A stretch of 45,787 bases of DNA from Psychroflexus sp. MES1-P1E. Its GTDB lineage: Bacteria; Bacteroidota; Bacteroidia; Flavobacteriales; Flavobacteriaceae. The notes below the pieces were generated by a model. It saw nothing but the letters and a program-made list of their open reading frames with translations, ran no database searches and had not been told where the DNA came from. Below are positions 36,065 to 43,736 of this stretch, piece by piece; within the stretch, counting starts at the first letter, position 1; the number at the start of each line of letters is the position of its first letter. The position numbers and the translations under genes were made by a program. The stretch covers positions 1-45,787 of the forward strand of contig NZ_PJBS01000315.1 in NCBI RefSeq assembly GCF_002836055.1, in the 5' to 3' direction.

Positions 36065-36976
36065 TTATTCTCTTATTAAAGGCAATGTTGAACACCTCAA
36101 CAAACCCTCTTGTTTAGCAATTTCTCTATAATCTACAGTTTCTACTTGTATCCCTTTGGAAGTTAGCCAAGCATTTAATCGCTTAAAATATGCATCAGAA
36201 ATAACCACTTTTTCAGAAATTGAAAAAATATTGCTATTCATATCATACATTTCTTGAGCATCAATTTCAAAGACTTGATCTTTTCCATATAGATTAACTA
36301 GCCAGTTATACTCCTCTTCCTCTAAGAATCCATGTTTGTGGATAATCACAAGATTATCTCCTACAGGTTGGAAGCAACAGTCTAAATGCAAAGCATTTGA
36401 TTTAGGATCTGTATTAGATTTCCTAAGATTGAACGATTTTACAGTTTTATGAGGAAATAATTTTTGAAGCTCATCTACAGCTTCTACATTAGTTCTAGCA
36501 GTGATAAAGCTTGAATAATCCTCACCTCTATAGGTTCCTACAAAAATATAATCTCCATGAGGCATAACATCTCCACCTTCTATATGACAATGTTCTGGAA
36601 GTTTTATTTTTTGGTCATCATCAATTGTATCTAAGACAAAATCAATGGCTTCTATTTCTTTCTCTCGATCGGGTAGAATATTAGCAAATACAAATTTATT
36701 ATCTATCACAAACCCGATATCTCTGGAAAATATCTGATTATACCCTTTGATAACATGAGGTCTAAAAACTTCAACATTGTGTTTTTTTAGAATAAAAGCA
36801 ACAGCTTCGATCTCTTCTACCATGTCTTTTTCTTCAGGGTAGGTCCCTTCCTTAATGTGTTTAATTGATTTTGGATCGTAGGCATCTTCAAGATCGGGCT
36901 CACCTCCATTGGAATTGGCAACACCTAGAATTACAGATTTAAGTCTAGAAGTTTCGTTTGTTATATGTGGTTTCAA
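36065..36976 (-). CDS. Dimethylargininase / arginine deiminase-like amidinotransferase-fold enzyme
   Basis: This 303-residue second member of the guanidino-modifying superfamily has NQIFSRDIGFVI (80-91), CHIEGGDVMPHGDYIFVG (130-147), H197 in NALHLDCCF and the C-terminal nucleophile C295 in GLLRCSTLPLIRE. The FSRD, EGGD and H-plus-C sets agree with hydrolases acting on arginine, methylarginine or agmatine-like guanidines; which one is not readable. Its stop is immediately followed by the CtlX-like start. A -7 box lies at 36998-37005. Sequence identity between the two neighbours looks low, so they are old paralogues rather than a recent duplication. Confidence 0.88.
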   Translation of the reverse strand: MKPHITNETSRLKSVILGVANSNGGEPDLEDAYDPKSIKHIKEGTYPEEKDMVEEIEAVAFILKKHNVEVFRPHVIKGYNQIFSRDIGFVIDNKFVFANILPDREKEIEAIDFVLDTIDDDQKIKLPEHCHIEGGDVMPHGDYIFVGTYRGEDYSSFITARTNVEAVDELQKLFPHKTVKSFNLRKSNTDPKSNALHLDCCFQPVGDNLVIIHKHGFLEEEEYNWLVNLYGKDQVFEIDAQEMYDMNSNIFSISEKVVISDAYFKRLNAWLTSKGIQVETVDYREIAKQEGLLRCSTLPLIRE

Positions 36977-36997
36977 TTTTTTCTTTTCTTTTTTTTA

Positions 36998-37005
36998 CAA
37001 ACATA
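36998..37005 (-). promoter_or_regulatory. -7 box upstream of the guanidino-enzyme gene pair
   Basis: TATGTTTG on the minus strand matches TAnnTTTG and lies 21 bp before the start of the first gene. Confidence 0.55.
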
Positions 37006-37039
37006 ACTAAAAGGCCATAGGTAAACTATTGTTAAAAAG

Positions 37040-37723
37040 TTAGATTTCAAAATTTAGGATAAGGTTGGGATCAGGACAATTATTGCGGTAATGGTTAAGT
37101 TTTCCTTTAGAAGACACTCCTGGATAATCGCCAACGTAATCTTCCAAATCAAAGATTAATTGGTAATGTAAATGTGGAGGATAATTTCCATTAACCTCAT
37201 TAGACCCAAGACTAGCAAAAGCTTCTCCCTTAGTGATTCTTTCTCCAATATTAAACTTAGACAAGGTATCTAAAGCGAGGTGTCCATATAAAGAATACCA
37301 ACGAAGTTTATGGATATGATGTTCCAAAACTAGTGTTGGCCCATAGTCTCCATGGTTTATATTATTCTTTAAGCTATGCACTACACCAGATGTAGGCGCA
37401 TAGATAAGAGTGTCTGAAGGTGCCCAAATATCAAGACCTAAATGGATATCCCTTTTGTTTCCTGCAGTTTCTATACCAAAATAAGAGCTTCTAGAATAAA
37501 GATTTCTTTGTTCCAAATATCCTCCAAAGGCGGCTTTAGCCTTTTTCTGGTTCAAATAAGAATGGATATGGCTTTCTAGGGCGAATTCTGTTGATAAATC
37601 TAAGTTAACTTCAGATGTTTTTTGTGAAGATAAATCTAAGTGAATGTAATCCTTTTCAGAAAAGTCAGGACCTAATATAGAAAAGAACTCTTCTGATAAG
37701 TGGTTTTTTAATAAACTCAACAT
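37040..37723 (-). CDS. M23 family metallopeptidase without a visible signal peptide
   Basis: The 227-residue LytM-type peptidase domain (about 80-200) keeps its zinc and catalytic residues: H94 and D98 in HLGLDIW, H147 in SLYGHLA, and H184/H186 in PPHLHYQL. These enzymes cleave peptidoglycan cross-bridges or stems in the periplasm. The N-terminus (MLSLLKNHLSEEFFSILGP) is amphipathic rather than a clear signal peptide and holds no lipobox, so how it would reach the periplasm is unclear. It is not closely linked to its neighbours: 63 bp from the DDAH-like gene, and past the Ohr terminator. Confidence 0.88.
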   Translation of the reverse strand: MLSLLKNHLSEEFFSILGPDFSEKDYIHLDLSSQKTSEVNLDLSTEFALESHIHSYLNQKKAKAAFGGYLEQRNLYSRSSYFGIETAGNKRDIHLGLDIWAPSDTLIYAPTSGVVHSLKNNINHGDYGPTLVLEHHIHKLRWYSLYGHLALDTLSKFNIGERITKGEAFASLGSNEVNGNYPPHLHYQLIFDLEDYVGDYPGVSSKGKLNHYRNNCPDPNLILNFEI

Positions 37724-37752
37724 ATAAGTAAGTATTAAAACTTTAAACTAAT

Positions 37753-37777
37753 AAAACCCCAGCAGTACTGAGGTTTT
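37753..37777 (-). terminator. Terminator after the Ohr/OsmC gene
   Basis: On the minus strand a 10-bp stem (AAAACCTCAG/CTGGGGTTTT, one G-U pair) has a 5-nt loop and ends in TTTTATT. It lies 22 bp past the ohr stop. Confidence 0.7.
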
Positions 37778-37799
37778 AAACTATTTTATAAGCAATCGA

Positions 37800-38228
37800 T
37801 TACTCGTCTCTTAAAAGATTGAGAGTGACATCTATATTATCTCTTGTCGCTCTTGAGAATGGACATAGCTCATGAGCTTCATTTATTAAATTTTCCCCAG
37901 TCTTGATGTCTTCCACACCAGGTAAGTAAGAATCTAAAATTACGGATAACTGTAGATTTCCATCTTCAACCTTACCAATACTCACATAAGCTGATACACT
38001 AAAATCTCCTAAATCAACTTTATGCTTATCAGCAACAAGACTTAAGGCACTTCCAAAACAAGCAGAATATCCAGATCCAAAAAGCTGTTCAGGGTTAACT
38101 CCTTCTGCACCATCTCCTCCGAGTTCTTTAGGCATACTCAGTGGTAAATCTATTGAACCATCTTCGGTTTTCACATGTCCTTTTCTTCCTCCTTTTGCTG
38201 TAGCTTTCGCAGTATAAAGTGTTTTCAT
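37800..38228 (-). CDS. Organic hydroperoxide resistance protein (Ohr/OsmC family)
   Basis: The 142-residue cytoplasmic thiol peroxidase reduces organic hydroperoxides. The two catalytic cysteines are C57 in GYSACFGSAL and C122 in LCPFSRATRDN; the family's conserved NPEQLF (45-50) supplies the active-site Glu. The opening LYTAKATAKGGRKG and SIDLPLSMPKELGG are typical of the Ohr branch rather than OsmC. Ohr is often under an OhrR (MarR-type) repressor, but none is adjacent. Upstream on the minus strand is TATATTCG, a one-mismatch -7 box. It is divergent from meaB. Confidence 0.93.
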   Translation of the reverse strand: MKTLYTAKATAKGGRKGHVKTEDGSIDLPLSMPKELGGDGAEGVNPEQLFGSGYSACFGSALSLVADKHKVDLGDFSVSAYVSIGKVEDGNLQLSVILDSYLPGVEDIKTGENLINEAHELCPFSRATRDNIDVTLNLLRDE

Positions 38229-38291
38229 TATTTTAAATTTTAATTCAATCGAATATACTAATCACAGTAGCACATTAAAAAAATGAATTCA

Positions 38292-38299
38292 TAAATTTG
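38292..38299 (+). promoter_or_regulatory. -7 box of the meaB promoter
   Basis: TAAATTTG matches TAnnTTTG, 16 bp before the meaB ATG, which predicts a very short leader. Confidence 0.55.
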
Positions 38300-38315
38300 T
38301 ACTAAATGTAAAACT

Positions 38316-39395
38316 ATGCCTTCTTCAAAAAATAAATCAGCACTTCAGGAGAAAAAAAGCGATTCTCTTTCTAATTTGAGCGCTATCTCTGCTGAGAGGA
38401 TTAAATCTTTGAGGCGAGAGAAAAAAGATATTAATGAGCTTATACAAGGTGTTTTAAAAGGAAATAAAACAGCTTTAAGTCAAGCTATTACCCTAATTGA
38501 AAGTCGAAGTAAAAGGCATACTGATGATATAAAAACAGTCATTTCATCGTGTTTACCTCATGCCAATAAATCTCTAAGAATCGGTATTACGGGAGTACCT
38601 GGTGTTGGTAAAAGCACTTTCATTGAGCAATTGGGTCTTCGTCTTACTCATAAAGGTCACAAAGTAGCAGTATTAGCAGTGGATCCTTCAAGCTCTGTGT
38701 CTAGAGGAAGTATTCTTGGAGATAAGACAAGAATGGAAAAATTGGTTCAAGAGCCTAATGCCTTTATTAGACCAACTGCATCTAGTGAATCTCTGGGTGG
38801 AGTTGCCAGAAAAACAAGGGAAAGTATATTACTATGCGAAGCTGCAGGATTTGACATCTTACTTGTTGAGACTGTTGGCGTTGGACAGAGTGAAACTACA
38901 GTACATAGTATGACTGACTTCTTTTTATTATTGAAGCTAGCAGGAGCAGGAGACGAATTGCAAGGCATCAAACGGGGCATCATAGAAATGGCGGACGCTA
39001 TTATCATCAATAAGTCGGATGGTGAAAATATTAAACCTGCTAAGAGAGCTAAAGTTGAATTCACTAATGCATTACACATGTACCCAGCAAAACAAAACGG
39101 ATGGTCTCCTAAAGTTAAATTAGCAAGCGCTCTAAATAATGTAGGAATTGAGAAGGTCTGGACTATGATTTCAAAATATGCTACGATAGTAAAATCTAAC
39201 GGTTTTTTTGAAAACAAACGAGCCGATCAAAATCAATTTTGGCTGACGCAAACCATCGAAGATTCATTAAAAAGAGAATTCTACCAAAATGAAACCATTA
39301 AAGCTGAATTTCCTGAAGTCCTCAAAAAGATTCAATCTCAACAAATAAGTCCCTTTGAAGCTGCAGATTATCTTTTAAAGAAAGCAAAATTGTAA
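38316..39395 (+). CDS. meaB: Methylmalonyl-CoA mutase-associated GTPase MeaB
   Basis: The 359-residue G3E-family P-loop GTPase gates cobalamin delivery to, and protects, methylmalonyl-CoA mutase. Motifs are the P-loop GITGVPGVGKSTFIE (90-104), AVDPSSSVSRGSILGDKTRM (121-140), FIRPTASSESLGG, VETVGVGQSE and the base-recognition NKSDG. The MeaB/ArgK C-terminal dimerisation part runs to the end. The mutase subunits are not in the window. It is monocistronic and converges on the PAP2 gene with 14 bp between stops. The first 40 or so residues are polar and variable, as usual in this family. Confidence 0.94.
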   Translation: MPSSKNKSALQEKKSDSLSNLSAISAERIKSLRREKKDINELIQGVLKGNKTALSQAITLIESRSKRHTDDIKTVISSCLPHANKSLRIGITGVPGVGKSTFIEQLGLRLTHKGHKVAVLAVDPSSSVSRGSILGDKTRMEKLVQEPNAFIRPTASSESLGGVARKTRESILLCEAAGFDILLVETVGVGQSETTVHSMTDFFLLLKLAGAGDELQGIKRGIIEMADAIIINKSDGENIKPAKRAKVEFTNALHMYPAKQNGWSPKVKLASALNNVGIEKVWTMISKYATIVKSNGFFENKRADQNQFWLTQTIEDSLKREFYQNETIKAEFPEVLKKIQSQQISPFEAADYLLKKAKL

Positions 39396-39409
39396 GTCTT
39401 GCTTTTGAA

Positions 39410-39973
39410 TTATTTATCGAACCTGAATCGCAGGTACTTACATAATTTATAAAACAAAAACCCAATGGCTATTCCAAAAACTGCTCCAGTAAAAATATCT
39501 GCTGGATAATGAACTCCAACGTAAATACGGCTATAAGTTACCATAAAAGCCCAGAAAAAGAGCCAGTAAAATACATATTTATAGTAAGGTTTCAAAACAT
39601 TGGACACTAGAGTTGCAACCGCAAAAGAACTGATGGCATGCCCAGAGAAATAGCCATATTTACCACAGCGCTTAGCCAAAAACCTACCGTATTCAATAAA
39701 GGATTCGTTACAAGGTCGTAATCTTTGAAAACTGTCTTTAAAAAAGTTAGCCGTCTGATCTGTAAAAGTGATCATTAACGCTACAACAACTACTGTAATC
39801 AATAGTCCTCGCAATCGTATTTTTTTGAAAATCAAAAATAAAAGAATAACATAAAGCGGAATGGAGGTTTCCTTTTCGGTAAGTAGCACCCAAAACCAAT
39901 CCCATTCTTTAATTCCAAGATTATTGAGATAAAGAAAAAGTTCGCGATCTATCTGTTTTAGAGTTTCCAACAT
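39410..39973 (-). CDS. PAP2 superfamily membrane phosphatase
   Basis: The 187-residue integral-membrane phosphatase has about five or six helices. The three catalytic motifs are present: KDSFQRLRP (K79, R85, P86), YFSGHA (S110, G111, H112) and SRIYVGVHYPAD (R149, H155, D159). Members dephosphorylate undecaprenyl pyrophosphate or other lipid phosphates, or tailor lipid A. The substrate here is unknown; the size suits a BacA-independent undecaprenyl-PP phosphatase or a lipid A phosphatase. Its start overlaps the stop of the 74-residue gene by 1 bp, so it belongs to a three-gene unit headed by the MATE transporter. Confidence 0.93.
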   Translation of the reverse strand: MLETLKQIDRELFLYLNNLGIKEWDWFWVLLTEKETSIPLYVILLFLIFKKIRLRGLLITVVVVALMITFTDQTANFFKDSFQRLRPCNESFIEYGRFLAKRCGKYGYFSGHAISSFAVATLVSNVLKPYYKYVFYWLFFWAFMVTYSRIYVGVHYPADIFTGAVFGIAIGFLFYKLCKYLRFRFDK

Positions 39974-40197
39974 TATTGATAACGATCTACTTCTCTATCG
40001 TAAAATTCACTAGCTTCTTTTACTAGATTATTGGTTTCCTCAAGAAATTCTTCTTCATTTTCAACATCAAAATTTTCAAACCACTCAATATCATCTGTTT
40101 TTAGATCGATGATAAATCTCGGGAATTCTGTATGAATAATAAATATAGAATCTGGAACATCTGTATTATCACCTAATATAAACCGGGGTAATTTCAT
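39973..40197 (-). CDS. Small acidic protein of unknown function (74 residues)
   Basis: I do not recognise a named family. The 74-residue protein is acidic, with a compact N-terminal part (KLPRFILGDNTDVPDSIFII, then EFPRFIIDLKTDDIEWF) followed by a predicted helix of Glu, Asp and Asn (about 45-72). There is no signal peptide or membrane segment. The hydrophobic/acidic alternation in the first half suggests a small beta-sheet fold. It is wedged between a MATE transporter and a PAP2 phosphatase with 1-bp stop/start overlaps at both ends, good evidence that it is translated. Confidence 0.8.
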   Translation of the reverse strand: MKLPRFILGDNTDVPDSIFIIHTEFPRFIIDLKTDDIEWFENFDVENEEEFLEETNNLVKEASEFYDREVDRYQ

Positions 40198-41561
40198 TAT
40201 GCAGTAGATTTTGTTTTTTCAAAAGTAAGAATTTGTTTTTTGGAGAGCATATTAAATCGAATATATAACATAATAGCCGATGCTGTTAAGCCAGTGAGTA
40301 AACCGAGCCAAATACCTATATTTCCTAGAGCCTCAGCTTTACCAGCAAAATAAGACACAGGAAATCCAATTAGCCAATAAGCAACAAAACAAATCAACGT
40401 CGGAATCTTAACATCCTGAAGACCACGTAGAGCTCCTAAAATAACAACTTGCAAACCATCACTCAATTGAAAAAGGGCTGCAATAACAAGTAGTTGCGAA
40501 GCTAGCATGAGGACTTCTGCATCATCTATATAAAGAGTAGGTAAAAATCCTTTAAGCAAGATAAACCCAAGCGCAAAAAAACCTTCTATAATAAATACTT
40601 GTAAGAATACAGAATACGCTACATCCCTTAAAGTTTTAAACTGTTTTTTTCCCTTTTGATTGGAAACGCGAATTGTAGCAGTGACTCCCAAACCAACCGC
40701 TATCATAAAGGTCATAGAGGCCAAGTTTAAGGCAATTTGATTAGCAGCCTGAGCATTGGTTCCTAAAGTTCCTGCTAATAAGACGGTGGCTGTAAAAATC
40801 CCCCCCTCAAACAGCATCTGTAAGGCCGTAGGGAAACCGAGATTAATCAAACGTTTAAATATTATCTTATTCAAAGACTTTTTCATCAACACGAAATACG
40901 GCTTGAGCTTAGGGCGCTTACTTAAAATTAAATACAGAAGAACAAGCATGAAAACTCGAGAGATAAGAGTCCCAATTGCAGCCCCCTCTAATTCCAATCT
41001 TGGAAAAAACCAAACCCCATAAATCAATAAATAATTAAAAATAACATTGACCACATTTGCTGAAAGTATAGCGTACATAGCATATTTGGTCATGGAAAGA
41101 CCATCTGCGAATTGCTTGAATCCCTGAAAAATCATCAGCGGAATCAAGGAAAATGCTACAATATCTAAATAGGGTAATGCTAAGTCCACAACATCTTTAG
41201 GTTGATCGAGGTGATATAAAATAGGTTTGGCTAATAAAAGGAGGAGAAATAATATAATTCCATTAACAGTACACATCACTAAGCCATGTTGAAAAAACAC
41301 ACGCCCTTTTTGAATGTCTGCTTCTCCATCCGCTTCTGCGATAAAGGGAGTGATTGCAAAGCTAAAACCTATACCCAGAAAAAGAGCTAAAAAAATAAGT
41401 GTATTACCCAAAGAAACAGCTGCCAATGGAGCTGCTCCTAAATTACCTATCATCAAATTATCTACAAAACCTACTAAAACATGACCCAGCTGTCCCATCA
41501 TTATGGGGAAAGCAAGACTGAAGTTTTTGGGAAATTCTTTGGTGTAAGTTGATAAATTCAA
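40197..41561 (-). CDS. MATE family efflux transporter
   Basis: The 454-residue cation-coupled antiporter has twelve predicted helices in two halves. The N-half opens with FPIMMGQLGHVLVGFVDNLM (about 18-37) and LGNTLIFLALFLGIGFSFAI, and the C-half with ALQMLFEGGIFTATVLLAG and a late GALRGLQDVKIP. These are typical of the NorM branch that expels organic cations and drugs. The substrate is not predictable. It is first in a unit with the 74-residue protein and PAP2, with the -7 box TACTTTTG upstream (41582-41589), divergent from the GNAT-like gene. Confidence 0.93.
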   Translation of the reverse strand: MNLSTYTKEFPKNFSLAFPIMMGQLGHVLVGFVDNLMIGNLGAAPLAAVSLGNTLIFLALFLGIGFSFAITPFIAEADGEADIQKGRVFFQHGLVMCTVNGIILFLLLLLAKPILYHLDQPKDVVDLALPYLDIVAFSLIPLMIFQGFKQFADGLSMTKYAMYAILSANVVNVIFNYLLIYGVWFFPRLELEGAAIGTLISRVFMLVLLYLILSKRPKLKPYFVLMKKSLNKIIFKRLINLGFPTALQMLFEGGIFTATVLLAGTLGTNAQAANQIALNLASMTFMIAVGLGVTATIRVSNQKGKKQFKTLRDVAYSVFLQVFIIEGFFALGFILLKGFLPTLYIDDAEVLMLASQLLVIAALFQLSDGLQVVILGALRGLQDVKIPTLICFVAYWLIGFPVSYFAGKAEALGNIGIWLGLLTGLTASAIMLYIRFNMLSKKQILTFEKTKSTA

Positions 41562-41581
41562 GGCTGTTTTTTTTTGATGTG

Positions 41582-41589
41582 CAAAAGTA
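41582..41589 (-). promoter_or_regulatory. -7 box of the MATE operon promoter
   Basis: TACTTTTG on the minus strand matches TAnnTTTG and lies 20 bp before the MATE ATG. Confidence 0.6.
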
Positions 41590-41726
41590 CGCTTTGGGAT
41601 TTAAAAAAGGCAGACCGGGTGTTGTAAAATCTTTAAATCTCAAAAAAAGTTTAGAATCATTTACAACTTAGACCTGTAGACGTAAACTTGCTCTTCTAAT
41701 AGAGGTAATGGATAATATTTTTAAAT

Positions 41727-41734
41727 TATATTTG
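41727..41734 (+). promoter_or_regulatory. -7 box of the GNAT-like gene promoter
   Basis: TATATTTG matches TAnnTTTG, 26 bp before the TTG start of the downstream gene. Confidence 0.6.
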
Positions 41735-41760
41735 AATTTTAAACTTGAAAACAAGCAGAT

Positions 41761-42363
41761 TTGAAGCAAGATTTTGATAAAGATGAAATCATTGGCCATG
41801 TAGCTACACTTCTAGAAGAAATACCAACTTCTCTAGAGATCGTCAAAGACGATTCCAAGAAGAAAGAAAGATTTAGATATTTAGCTAAGCACATGGTTGA
41901 GAAAGCCATAAATAAAGAGGCCCTTTTGGTTTCTGATAATGGAAGAGGCATTGCTATTTTCTTCAAAATGGATGGGAAAAGCGATGGTTTTTGGGCGGAA
42001 TTGGTGAGCGACTTAAAACTTGCCGTCAACGTCACAGGATTAAGAAAAGGACTTAAAGCCTTGAAATCTCAAAAATTTGTAAGGCAGCAACGCCCCACTG
42101 AAGGGGAATTTTTATACTGTTGGTTTTGGGGGATTTTACCTGATGCTAGAGGGAACAGCAGCGACAAAACCCCCTACAAGATGAAAGACGAAATGTATCG
42201 TATTTCTAAATCACTTCAATTGCCTATTTATGCGGAAACTCGAGTTAGAAAGGTGAGTATTGCTTATAGAAGGTATGGGTTTGAGATGGTGAAAGAATGG
42301 GAACACCCGAGTGGCGATATCATGTATTTTTTAAAATACGTCCCTCCTGCGCTTAATAATTAG
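41761..42363 (+). CDS. GNAT-like N-acetyltransferase family protein
   Basis: The 200-residue protein resembles flavobacterial GNAT-like proteins. A helical N-terminus (about 1-50) is followed by strands ALLVSDNGRGIAIFFKM, a possible acetyl-CoA strand CWFWGILPDARG (120-131) and a C-terminal PIYAETRVRKVSIAYRRYGFEMVKE split over 156-180, the GNAT 'Y-x-x-GF' ending. The substrate is unknown. The start is TTG at 41761: an in-frame stop lies at 41746-41748, and the first ATG would remove 44 residues. The -7 box upstream supports this. Its stop overlaps the convergent sigma-54 regulator's stop by 4 bp. Confidence 0.75.
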   Translation: MKQDFDKDEIIGHVATLLEEIPTSLEIVKDDSKKKERFRYLAKHMVEKAINKEALLVSDNGRGIAIFFKMDGKSDGFWAELVSDLKLAVNVTGLRKGLKALKSQKFVRQQRPTEGEFLYCWFWGILPDARGNSSDKTPYKMKDEMYRISKSLQLPIYAETRVRKVSIAYRRYGFEMVKEWEHPSGDIMYFLKYVPPALNN

Positions 42364-43532
42364 GTCGACTTAAGTTGCACGAATTGCTTCACATCTTTAT
42401 CTGAAATTTGCTGATCGCCTAATATGATAAGGCGCTCGACAACATTCCTAAGCTCTCGTATATTACCAGTCCAATCCAGTTGTTCTAAAATTGAAATAGC
42501 TTTGTCGTCAAAGGTTTTGGGCTTGGTTCCTTGCTCTCCAGCTATTTTTTCTGTAAAATGCTGTATCAATTCTGGAATATCTCTTCGTCTTTCATTTAGA
42601 GAAGGAACATGAATAAGAATTACAGCGAGCCTGTGGTATAGGTCTTCTCTGAATCTCTTTTCAGCAATTTCATCCTTTAGGTCTTTATTTGTTGCTGCAA
42701 CAACTCTCACATCTACTTTAATGTCTTTATCGCTTCCTACACGTTGCACTCTATTTTCCTGTAAAGCCCTTAAAACTTTTGCTTGAGCAGACAAACTCAT
42801 ATCACCTATTTCATCAAGAAAAATAGTCCCTCCATTGGCAGCTTCAAATTTTCCAGCCCTATCTTTATTGGCAGAAGTAAAGGCTCCTTTAACGTGACCA
42901 AAAAGTTCACTTTCAATTAATTCTGAGGGTATAGCTGCGCAATTCACCTCTATAAATGGTCCTTTATTTCGTTCACTTTTTTCGTGAAGCCAATGAGCGA
43001 CAAGCTCTTTTCCTGTACCATTTTCACCAGTAATCAAAACTCTTGCTTCTGTAGGAGCCACTTTATTAATCATAGATTTAATCTGTTCCAACTCCTCAGA
43101 ATTACCTATCATTTCAAATTTCTTAGACACCTTTTTTTTCAGCTGCTTGTTTTCTTGTGCCAATTGAGTATGATCTAAAGCTATTCTTACAGTATTCAAT
43201 AAGCGATTAAGATCTGGAGGTTTAGAGATATAATCGAAAGCCCCCATACGCATAGTTTCTACAGCAGTCTCAATATCCCCATGTCCAGAAATCATGACTA
43301 CAGGAAGATCTGGATTTAGTTTCTGACAAGCTGACAAGACTTCCAAACCATCCATTTTTGGCATTTTTATATCACAAAGGATAAGATCATAATTGTTCTT
43401 TTTAATGAGCTCAATACCTAATAAACCATCCTCAGCTTCTTCAACAATGTAGTTTTGCTCTTCTTCAAGTAATATTTTTTTGAGAACACGTCTTATCGCA
43501 TCTTCATCTTCAATAATTAAAATTTTGGACAT
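42360..43532 (-). CDS. Sigma-54-type response regulator (REC-AAA+) without a DNA-binding domain
   Basis: The 390-residue NtrC-like activator is truncated in architecture. A receiver domain (1-120) has phospho-acceptor D54 in CDIKMPKMDG, the acidic pocket E8/D9 and K104. The AAA+ domain (about 140-370) has Walker A GENGTGKE (169-176), a GAFTGA-loop variant GAFTSA (216-221), Walker B GGTIFLDEIG (234-243), arginine fingers in RFREDLYHRL (293-302) and sensor II WTGNIRELRN. It stops about 20 residues later with no Fis-type HTH. It may activate RNA polymerase from solution, as HTH-less activators such as FlgR do. No histidine kinase is adjacent. Confidence 0.92.
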   Translation of the reverse strand: MSKILIIEDEDAIRRVLKKILLEEEQNYIVEEAEDGLLGIELIKKNNYDLILCDIKMPKMDGLEVLSACQKLNPDLPVVMISGHGDIETAVETMRMGAFDYISKPPDLNRLLNTVRIALDHTQLAQENKQLKKKVSKKFEMIGNSEELEQIKSMINKVAPTEARVLITGENGTGKELVAHWLHEKSERNKGPFIEVNCAAIPSELIESELFGHVKGAFTSANKDRAGKFEAANGGTIFLDEIGDMSLSAQAKVLRALQENRVQRVGSDKDIKVDVRVVAATNKDLKDEIAEKRFREDLYHRLAVILIHVPSLNERRRDIPELIQHFTEKIAGEQGTKPKTFDDKAISILEQLDWTGNIRELRNVVERLIILGDQQISDKDVKQFVQLKST

Positions 43533-43627
43533 CGCTTTTCATATTTATAAAAATTAAATATAGACCATATCTAAGGGTTTAGAAAAAAGCATCTTCTTTT
43601 TTTATATATTTTAAATTCTGTTCTTCT

Positions 43628-43662
43628 AAAAAAACAAAACCCACCCTACAATGTAGAGTGGG
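43628..43662 (-). terminator. Terminator after dnaJ
   Basis: On the minus strand the stem CCCACTCTAC/GTAGGGTGGG (43653-43662 with 43640-43649, one G-U pair) leads into a T-rich run (43628-43639). It lies 74 bp past the dnaJ stop. Confidence 0.85.
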
Positions 43663-43736
43663 AAAAAATTGCTATGAAAAAAAACACCGCTAAAAAATAA
43701 CGATGTTCAAATATATATAATTAAATGTTAACCAAC

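Noticed and set aside
38747-39217. A 156-codon open frame on the minus strand
   Set aside because: It lies wholly within meaB on the opposite strand. Its protein has no coherent motif, and meaB carries all its GTPase motifs.
41739-42035. A 98-codon open frame on the minus strand opposite the GNAT-like gene
   Set aside because: It covers the start and first third of the GNAT-like gene, lacks motifs, and conflicts with the -7 box at 41727-41734.
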